Assembly (NCBI GenBank): GCA_947471745.1
Contig: CANJKZ010000080.1
Coordinates: forward strand, 665,501-729,500
Direction: 5' to 3'
Length of the DNA stretch: 64,000 nt
DNA from: Closterium sp. Naga37s-1
Taxonomy: Eukaryota; Streptophyta; Zygnematophyceae; Desmidiales; Closteriaceae
In this document: in pieces, positions 32,156 through 41,400 of the stretch
Position numbering within the stretch: the first letter of the stretch is position 1
Layout of the letters: each line of letters begins with the position of its first letter
Made by a program: the position numbers and the translations under genes
The notes under the pieces: model-generated
Database searches by the model: none
The model's input: the letters and a program-made list of their open reading frames with translations, nothing else
What the model was told of the DNA's origin: nothing

Positions 32156-35100
32156 GCCGGGCCTTGACTCGAAGAGCAGAGGATAATGAAGCTGCGGAGG
32201 AGGCGAGAGATCCGACGTTTATAGCAGAGGTGGTGGAAGAGTCCACCACGGAGGAATCGGGGGAGTTAGAGGAGGAGGAACGGGAAGGTAGGCGGCGGGC
32301 AAACCCAACACCACGCCGAGCCGCTCCAATTCCAATTCCAGTAGCACCGGATGGCGAATTACACCGGCCGGTACCAGACACCACCGCATCAGAGGCCCGC
32401 CAATTCTCGCCTGAACAATTGGCAGAGGATTTGGGGCGGTTCGGCGAAGTGGCGTTATGGGACCTGACCCCTTTACGCGACAGTCGTCAGCCCCTGCTTT
32501 CGCGTAAACTCCCTGCTGACATTCGCACGCTTTTCGCCACAGCCCTCCTGACACCCCTCCTTCACCTCGCGCGCAACCCCGCGTCAGTCGCAGGCTGACG
32601 TCTGTTACTTTTTCTCCCGCGCCTCACCCTTCGCCTCCCGTCAACGGAGAAGCCCGATTGGCCGGCGGTCAAGCGTCGGCTTCGCCAGTTTACCAAAGGC
32701 GAATGGAAGCAGCTTTACGACTCGGCTGTTACCGCAATCACTGGACCACAGCCGCCTCGCCACACGCCAGATGCCCTTGGCAAACGTGCCAGGGCAGAAG
32801 GCCTTGCACGAAAAGGAAGCCTTCGCAGGGCGATCCTGGCCCTCGAGTCAACGCCGGTCGCCGACCCATCCGCACCCATCCTCGCTGCCCTCAAAGCAAA
32901 ACACCCCCCCGCGCCACCTGGTATCATCGATTGGAACATCCCCGATATAGTTCAAGCGGCGTCGATCAAAAAAGGAGATTTTATTAAATTGCTGTGCCGT
33001 TGTGAGAACGGGGTGGGAGGAGGACCGTCGGGTATGACATTTGAACACCTGCGTGATGCATCACTCGCCAACGCGGGGGTTACCACACACCTCCACGCCC
33101 TCGTCAACACAATTCTGGGAGGCAAACTGCCTGACGAGGTCTGCTCGTTACTAACAACCAGCCGTCTCATAGCTCTAGCCAAGCCTGACGGAGGAACTAG
33201 ACCGATAGCGGTAGGCGAGTGTATCTTACGATTAGCCGCCAAGTCCGCCCTCTCAGCCCTCTCTCAAGTCTGCCGTGCACATTTCCTCCCGTTACAGTAC
33301 TGCGTGGCCGTCCAGGGCGGCAGCGAAGCGATTATACATGCCGCGAGGGCCTTCACTTACGCAAACCCCGGAACGCTTATCTTGCAAGCCGACCTCGCGA
33401 ACGCCTTTAACTCGATAAGCCGCGCAGCAGCAGTCAGTGCACTCCGCGGCACCGACCTCGAAGGCCTTATTCCCCTTGTCAAAGCATACTATAGCAGGCC
33501 GGCCCAGTTGTTCCTTGACGCAGGGTTTGGTTGCGAGGCATTAACCAGCGAGACAGGCGTAAGACAGGGGGATCCGCTCGGCACGCTGCTGTTCGCCGCA
33601 GGGATCCACCCTATCCTCACCAAGACAGCAGCAGCCTTCCCTACGGTTTTATGCCTAGCTTTCGCCGACGACGTCACCTTCCTGGGCCCTGCTGCCGACT
33701 GTTCCGACGCTTTCCGTCACTTCACGGCTGGCCTGCACGACGTGGGGCTGACCCACAACCCAGGGAAGTGCGCTGCATGGAGCGCAGCAGCAATAGACCC
33801 CCGGCATCTGCCCGATGGCGTCCCGCTAAGCACGGAAGGGCTGAGAGTGCTGGGAAGCTTCATTGGCACGACTGATGGAGCAGCAGCCTTTCTACGATCA
33901 CAGCTCGAGACGCTGTCGTCCCCGCTGCCCCACTTAGCAAAAATGGACCCCCAAGTAGCGGCACTACTCCTAACACGGTGTATCTCCAGGCGCATTTCCT
34001 ACCTAGCCCGCACCACACCCCTTTACCTGCTACCCGAGGCGGAATGGTCACGGTGGGGCCGGGCGTTGCTGTACACTCTTTTAGACGCCTGCGGGGTGCG
34101 CCACCCAAGGGGAGAGACAGAGGACGAACGTATCTGGGACCAAGCCTCACTCACACCAAGCCTCGGCGGCCTGGGCCTCGCCAGCCCAGCAGTAGAGGGC
34201 CGGTACAGTTTCCTGGCAAGCTTTGTGCAGGCACACACACTCCTCAACCAGCTAGAGGGACAGGCAGGGGCCAATTTGACAGCGGCATTAGACACCTCCG
34301 CAGCAGCCGACCACCGCCCCAACGAGCTGCAGAGGTGGATCGGGGACTGCAGGGACAGCCTCACGCAGGAGGCGAGGGACCTCATCTCGGCGGAGCAGGC
34401 AAAACCCAAGGGCCAGCTGCAACACCGCCTCGCTCTCCTAGTCCAAGGGGGCCGGAGTGCAGCCCAGATTGCCGCATCTAGACAGATGGAGTTGAACCCT
34501 CGGCTAGGCCACACCCAGCGCCTCATCTCCCTCACGGGCTACGAGGCAGGGAACTGGCTCATGGCGATTCCCTTCATGCCCTCCCTCCGCCTGTACCCCT
34601 GCCACTTCACGTTCGCCCTCCAGTTTAGGCTCGGCCTGCCTTTCTCTGTGCCCGACTGCTGTGACTGCACCAAACGGGTCCCCATCCTGGATAAGAGGCT
34701 GCCGAACCACTTGCTTAGGTGTGGTACAGGGCACGGCCAGACCAACACCCACAACGAGCTGCGCGACGAGTGCATCCGCATGGCGCAGGACGCAGGATTT
34801 GCAGTGCACAAGGAGTGCACTGCCTTTAGCCCCGTGGACAACAAGAAGGCCGACTTGGCCTTCAGGGATGGGAGCTCGGGGGCGGTATGGCTGGCGGACA
34901 TCACCATAACAGAAGCGGAAGAAGCCTCACAGAGGAAGCACCGACTCTATGAAGGGCGCCCGAGCTACGCGGGGTTTTTTGGGCTTGCGGTTGAGACGTA
35001 TGGGGCTATGGCGGCTGACACAGTCCAATTTCTACGCATGCTAGCCACCCACGCGGCAAAGACCAAGTTCAGGAAAGGGCGGCTTACAACTACCGCTGCT

Positions 35101-35424
35101 CGGCTCAACGCGCATTACCGCCAGAGATGGTCGGTGATGCTGCAGCGGAGCCAGGCAATCTCCCTCCTGACCAAGTCCAACCGCGCAGCGGAAGCAGCAT
35201 TCCCACAGGCCGCGGGGGACCCGTGGGCTCCACGGATGGGGGACCTCTGGCAGATGATAGAGGATGAGTATGAGGAGAGAGAGGCCCCTGCCATCTCGTC
35301 GCCTAGCGCCACAGGCATCTCGGGCCGGACGAGGCGGAGGTCGCAGAGGCACAGCGGGACGGGGAGGAGGACCCGAGAACGGTTTCCAGAGAGCGGCAGG
35401 GCGGGCTTTAAAACGGGCTTATGA
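31816..35424 (+). pseudogene. LINE ORF, subfamily B RT with A-type endonuclease tail
   Basis: One frame from 31816 to TGA 35424 with a single internal TGA at 32596-32598, where related copies have TGG. The N-terminal part upstream (from 30489) is in two other frames. RT: CENGVGGGPSGMTFEHLRD, LQADLANAFNSI, GVRQGDPLGTLLFA, FADDVTFLG. Zinc knuckle: CDCTKR...PNHLLRC. Endonuclease: KKADLAFRD, VWLADITIT. Right after that the protein jumps to the A-type tail, skipping about 30 residues. The last 50 codons read on into the next copy. Confidence 0.8.
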
Positions 35425-38136
35425 CGAGGAGGCGAGAGACCCTACCTATATAGCACAAGCAGCAGCTGAATCAACAACGGAGGAATCAGGAGGGGTTGAC
35501 GAGGAGGAAGCAGAAGGACACCGCCGAGCAAACCCAACACCAAGCCGGGCCGCATGCAGGCCACCCACGGGTGGGGGGGAGCAGGACCCACTGGCACCGG
35601 ACACCACCGCGCCGCCCCCACAAACCCGCCAATTCTCGCCTGAGCAACTGGCGAGGGACGATGGGCGGTTCGACGAAATTGGAAATTGGGATCTGTCCCC
35701 CCTAGGCGACAGTCGTCAGCCCCCACTGTCGCGAAAACTCCCCGCTGACATTCGCCCCCTTTTCGCATCGGCCCTTCTGACACCACTGCTCCGCCTCGCG
35801 CGTTACCCTGACTCAGTCGCAGGATGGCGTCTGTTACTTTTTCTCCCGCGCCTAACACTTCGCCTGCCCTCAACGGAGAAGCCCGATTGGCCAGCTGTGA
35901 AGCAGCGACTGCGCCAATTTCTCAAGGGCGAATGGACGCAGCTCTACGAGTCCGCAGCAGCCGCGATCAATAGGCCACAACCGCCACGTCACACACCTGA
36001 CGACCAGGGCAGGCGCGCCAGAGCAGAGGGCCTCACACGCAAGGGAAGCTTACGAAGAGCGATCCTTGCCCTGGAGTCAACACCGGTCGCTGACCCATCA
36101 GCTGACACGCTGGCAGCCCTCAAAGCTAAGCACCCCCAAGCGCCACCTGGACTCATCGATTGGACCATCCCCGATACAGTGCAGCCCGCCTCCATTGACT
36201 GTGGCGCATTCGTAAAAATAGTATGCCGGTGTGAAAATGGAGTGGGAGGCAGACCTTCTGGAATGACCTTTGAGCACCTGAGGGACGCTGCCATCGCAAA
36301 CAGTGGGGTTACCACACACCTGCACGCGCTCGTCAACACAATCCTAAGGGGCAATCTCCCAGACGAGATCTGCTCGCTCCTTACCGCCTCGCACCTCATC
36401 GCCTTAGCTAAGCCTGGGGGAGGCACTCGCCCCATCGCAGTAGGCGAGTGCATCTTACGCATCGCCGCGAAATCAGCACTCGCGTCGTTATCGGAAGCAT
36501 GCTGGGCCCACTTCCTCCCACTCCAGTACTGCGTATCGGTCCAGGGCGGCAGTGAGGCGATCATTCACGCCGCGAGAACTTTCACACACGCGAATCCAGA
36601 GGCGCTGATTCTACAGGCGGATTTAGCGAACGCCTTCAACTCCATTAGCCGCGCAGCAATAGTAGACGCACTACGAGGCTCGGCGCTGCAGGGCATTATA
36701 CCGCTCACCAGGATATCGTACGGCAAACCGGCCCAGCTTTTCCTAGATGCTGGGTTTGAATGCGAGCCGCTCATTAGCGAGACCGGTGTGCGTCAAGGGG
36801 ATCCGCTCGGCCCGCTACTCTTCGCCGCCGGGATTCATCCCGCCCTCACCAAAACCGCAGCGGCCTTCCCCTCCGTGATGTGCCTGGCCTTTGCTGACGA
36901 CGTTACATTCTTGGGCGAGCCGCTGGACTGTTCGAAGGCCTTCTGCCACTTCACAGAGGGCCTGCGCGACGTGGGGTTGCGCCACAACCCAGAGAAATGC
37001 GCGGCGTGGAGCGCAGCGGCGGTCGATCCTCAGGTGCTGCCGCAGGGAGTCCCATTCTGTGAGGAGGGCCTGCGGGTGTTGGGGAGTTTCATCGGATCAC
37101 AGGAAGGTGCAGCGGCTTTCCTACGCTCGCAACTCGAGTCCATGTCGACCCCACTGCCGCACCTCTCAAAAATGGACCCCCAAGTAACCTCACTGCTACT
37201 GACGCGGTGCATTTCCAGGCGCATATCCTACCTCGCCTGCACAACCCCACTCTACCTGTTGCCCGAAGCCGAATGGACCAGGTGGGGCCGGGCCCTGCTA
37301 CACGCCCTTCTTGACGCATGTGGGGTGCGCCACCCACGGGGAGAGACGGAGGCCGGGCGGATATGGGACCAGGCATCACTCCCGCCAAGCCTAGGTGGGC
37401 TAGGCCTTGCAGACCCAGTGGTGGAGGGCCGGTACAGCTTCCTGGCCAGCCTCGTACAAGCGCACTCCCTCCTCAGCCCCCTCCCGGGCCCGGCGGGGTC
37501 TCACCTCACGGCAGCACTACACAGCCCTGAAGCGGCGGACCCGAGCCCGAACGAACTGCAGAGGTGGATCAACGACTGCAGAGAGAGCCTAACACAGGAA
37601 TCAAGGGACCTGATTGCCTCCGAACTAGCCAAACCCGCAGGCCAGCTTCAACACCGACTGGCACTGATAGTCCAAGGCAGTAGGAGTGCCGCGCAGATCA
37701 CTGCCTCTAGACAAATGGAGCTGAACCCCCTGGCGGGCCACACACAGCGCCTCATCTCACTCACGGGCTACGGGGCAGGGGACTGGCTACTCGCCATCCC
37801 CTACATGCCCGCCCTACGGCTCTGCCCCGAACACTTCACCTTCGCCCTCCAGTTCCGGCTCGGCCTGCCCATGTCCGTGCCCAAGTGCTGTGACTGTGAC
37901 AAGCGGGTTGCTATCCTTGACAAGAGGCTGCCGAACCACCTGCTGCGCTGCGGTACGGGACACGATCGGACCAACACCCACAACGAGCTCCGCGACGAGT
38001 GCATCCGCATGGCGCAGGATGCCGGGTTCGCGGTGCACAAGGAGTGCACTGCCTTCAGCCCAGTAGATAACAAGAAGGCCGATTTGGCCTTCCGAGATCG
38101 GACCTCGGGGGCGGTATGGCTGGCGGACGTAACGAT

Positions 38137-38188
<52 letters not shown>

Positions 38189-38413
38189 CACCTTGCCTCT
38201 GCCCTCTCCCTTAGCCCTCTGCCCTCTCGGTTCCCTAGTATAAGAGGCCCCTCTTGGCCTCTTGCCTCTCATTATTCAGTGGTGTGGCTGAATTTTTCGC
38301 TCGCGTCGTCCGCCTTCGGCGGCCGACGCTCGACAGCGCGGCCTTCGGCCGCGCGCGAGGGACGGCAAGGGAGAAGCAAACAAGCAACTATCGCCAAGAC
38401 ATACATCGGATGA
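35264..38413 (+). CDS. LINE ORF fused through a GA repeat, subfamily B
   Basis: An open frame of 1049 codons. It starts in the conserved RG-rich N-terminal segment (GGGRRGTAGRGGGPENGFQ) and covers pre-RT, RT (CENGVGGRPSGMTFEHL, LQADLANAFNSI, FADDVTFLG), zinc knuckle (CDCDKR...PNHLLRC) and the first endonuclease motifs (KKADLAFRD, VWLADVTIT). Then ITE runs into (Arg-Glu)n encoded by the GA repeat and out into the next copy's 5' UTR. The C-terminal 130 residues are therefore replaced. The RT core has no visible defect. Confidence 0.8.
35284..38140 (+). mobile_element. RLE-type LINE, subfamily B, truncated at both ends
   Basis: It begins without a 5' UTR, directly after a GAGAGAG in the previous copy's coding region. 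It ends at ATCACCGA within the endonuclease region, where a 46 bp GA repeat starts. Both ends fall on GA sequence. Confidence 0.8.
38141..38187 (+). repeat. (GA)n microsatellite, about 23 units
   Basis: An uninterrupted GA repeat linking two LINE copies. Confidence 0.97.
38239..38244 (+). promoter_or_regulatory. TATA box of LINE 5' UTR
   Basis: TATAAG in CCTAGTATAAGAGGCC, 52 bp after the GA repeat and 202 bp before the ATG. Confidence 0.5.
38310..38354 (+). promoter_or_regulatory. twin GC hairpins in LINE 5' UTR
   Basis: CCGCC-TTC-GGCGG (38310-38322) and GCGCGGC-CTTCG-GCCGCGC (38336-38354). The arrangement matches 25284-25330. Confidence 0.7.
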
Positions 38414-38440
38414 GAACAACTACCTCTACCTAAGACATTC

Positions 38441-41400
38441 ATGGATCAATCCGGAGCGGATGCTACATCCGATCCGCCTGCAGGGCATGCAGAATGCCCG
38501 TCATCGTCTGCCACACCGAGCGGACCACCAGAATGGTGGCGCCAATCGCGTCGGCTCCGGAATCTGCCCGCAGGTACCTCCGTAAGTCCCGCACAGCCGC
38601 GTCCAATTGCCCCACAGCCCCAACGCCTCCCCGCACGGGCGCGGCCAACACAGGCGCTAGGAGGAGGGCAACTTGGTCGGCCGCGTCAAGACAATCGTCC
38701 CGCGGGCCGTCAAGCAGAGATTCCGCCGGAACAGGCGGAAGAGACCCGTGCGCCAGCGACTGCACAAGCAGGAGCGCACGGAGGCTCTCTGAGAGCCTCC
38801 ATAACTGGCCGAGCGTCGCCTCCGGAACCTCGGCGCGCGGGGGAAGGAGCTCCTCCGCCAGAGAAGGGAGCTGTAGTTGAGGAAGTCCAGACCCACCACC
38901 ACGAGCAGGGGCCGAGGGTGACGGCATTGACACCGCGGGCGTCGGGGCAACCACGGGGCGAGCCACCGGAAGGGGAGCAGATGGCGCGGGAGCTGCACGT
39001 CGCGAGCTGTTCTGACTCGCCGGGCCGGCCTGACCGTCGCGAAACGCATCAGTCACAATCTGCCGCACGTCCGCGATTGTTGCTGGCGCGTCCAGCCACC
39101 CGCCACGCCCGCGACCGCGACCTCCCCTCCAACCACCCTGGTGCGCATGCCAGTTCGCCTGCGGCTGCCGTCGGCGAGGGGAATCACGCCGTCGACGAGA
39201 CACACCCCGCTCATCTTGGGGGGAGGGCGAATGCGGACGGGAGTTACCCTGCTGCACAGCCGGAGGAAGGGCAGGGGCAGACGCGGAAGCCGCGGGGAGA
39301 GGAGGGGCAGACTCCCCGCCCGGTGCACCAAGGGACGCAGCAGGAGACACCACAGGCAGCCCCACAGGCACAGGAGGAGGCGCCACGCCAGACGCAGGTG
39401 CCACTCCAGCAACAGCCGCCGTCTCAGCAGGTGACGGCAACACCGGAACGTGAGGCGCGGGAGAGGGCGCCGCGCCAGGAGCAGGGAGAGGCGCCACGTC
39501 AGCCGCAGGCACCAGAACGAAGGCAGGCACAGGCGCCGGCGCCGCCACGCGCGGTTGGACGGCCACACCCGCCGACTCTCGTCCAGAGTCGACTACCGTG
39601 GAGCTCGCGTGAGCAGGAGACCCCGCGGCTGACATCGCGGCAACAGGAGCCACCGGAGCCGACAGCGCCGGCGATGCAAGCGCAGCCAACGCCACGCCAA
39701 AGGGCCGCGGCGAATACGGCACTGGGGATCCGCCACCAACAGCCACAGGCTTCGCGAGGTGGCCGAGGCGGGCGACGGAGAGCGGCGGGGAGAGGGCGAG
39801 GTCGGGAGAACGGCTTCCAGCGGGCGGTGAGGCTAGCTTTAACAGAGGCGGATGACACCAACGCAGCTGAGGATGAAGCAGAAGAGGCGCGTGATCCCAC
39901 CTTTATCGCCCAGCCAGCAGTGGAATCTACCACAGAAGGAAGTGGTGGGGATGAAGGGGACGCTGCCCCAGGAGCTGAGAGTCGAGCCAATGTTGCAACA
40001 CCTCCCCGAGCCGCATCTGCACAAATTAGAATTGGGGGGGAAGCTCACCGCCACGCACCACTCACCACCACACAGCCAGCACAACCCCGCCAATTCTCGC
40101 CCGAACAGCTGGCGAAGGACACCACACGCTTCGGCGAAATCCAAAACTGGGACCTGACACCCCTTCGCGACTCTCGTCAGCCCCCCCTAAGCCGCAAGAT
40201 CCCGCACGATATCCGCGCCAGTTTCGCAATGGCGATCCTGACACCATTGCTACACCTCTCGCGTAACCCTGACTCAGTGCCAGGGTGGCGACTGTTGCTC
40301 TTCATTCCCCGCCTGATTCTTCGCCAGGCGAAGCCAGAGAAGCCTGATTGGCCGACGGTGAAGCTGCGACTTCGCCAATTCTTCAAAGGCGAATGGAACC
40401 AGCTGTATGAGGCAGCGGTGTCAGCAATCGATACGCCGCCCCTGCCACGTCACCAACCTGATGCCCAAGGCAAGCGGGCCAGAGCTGAAGGCCTTGTTCG
40501 TAAAGGCAGCTTACGTAGGGCAATCCTAGCCCTGGAATCTACACCCGTGACAGATCCAACGCCCGAAACACTCGACTCACTCAAGGCCAAGCACCCCCCT
40601 GCGCCACCTGGATACATCGACTGGACACCCCCAGACCAAACCAAAGTGCCGACCATCACCAAAGCGGCCTTCGCGAAGCTCCTGTGTCGCTGCGAAAACG
40701 GGGTGGGTGGAGGACCGTCAGGGATGACCTTTGAACACCTCAGGGATGCGACCATCGTCAACGCAGCTGTTACCACCCATCTCCATGCTCTCGTTAGCAC
40801 CATTCTCCAAGGGCCACTCCCCGTGGAGGTGTGCTCCTTACTCACTGCATCTCGACTCATCGCCCTCGCTAAGCCGGAAGGGGGTACTCGCCCCATAGCA
40901 GAAGGGGAGTGCATCTTACACCTCGCGGCGAAATCAGCGCTATATGCGCTAGCGGACGAGGCACGCCACCACTTCCTCCCGTTACAGTACTGTGTCGCCG
41001 TTCAGGGGGGTAGCGAGGCGATAATCCATGCCGCCCGTTCGTATTTGAGCACGCATAGCAGGGCCATGATTTTACAGGCGGACCTCTCGAACGCTTTCAA
41101 TAGCATTAGCCGCGAGGCGATAGTGGCGGGCCTACGCGACACCGCGCTGCAAGGGATCCTGCCCCTAGTCCGAATCTCTTACGGCGCGCCGTCCGAGCTT
41201 TTTCTCGACGCTGGATTTAATAGCCCTCCGCTAACCAGTGTCACGGGGGTACGTCAAGGCGATCCACTCGGGCCGCTGCTCTTCGCGGCAGGTATTCACC
41301 CGGCTCTTGCCGCGACAGCAGCCTCCTTCCCGACCGTGCTCTGCCTCGCATTTGCTGACGACGTCACGTTCTTGGGGGAAGCAGCGGAGTGCACGGCGGC

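Larger units (their letters stand above)
25170..35283 (+). mobile_element. RLE-type LINE, subfamily B with A-type 3' end, interrupted by copia
   Basis: The 5' UTR and ORF start (25170-25451) are separated from the rest (30489-35283) by a 5.0 kb copia insertion flanked by GCGGA. Across the insertion the LINE start reads ATGGCGCCGGAAGAGGCGGA then TGCTACATCTGATCC, matching the intact copy's ...GCGGATGCTACATCC. The body is subfamily B up to DITITE (about 34908), then switches to a subfamily A C-terminus (KHRLYEGRPSYAGFFGLAVETYG). It is cut at about 35283 in a GAGAGAG next to the following copy. Confidence 0.8.
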
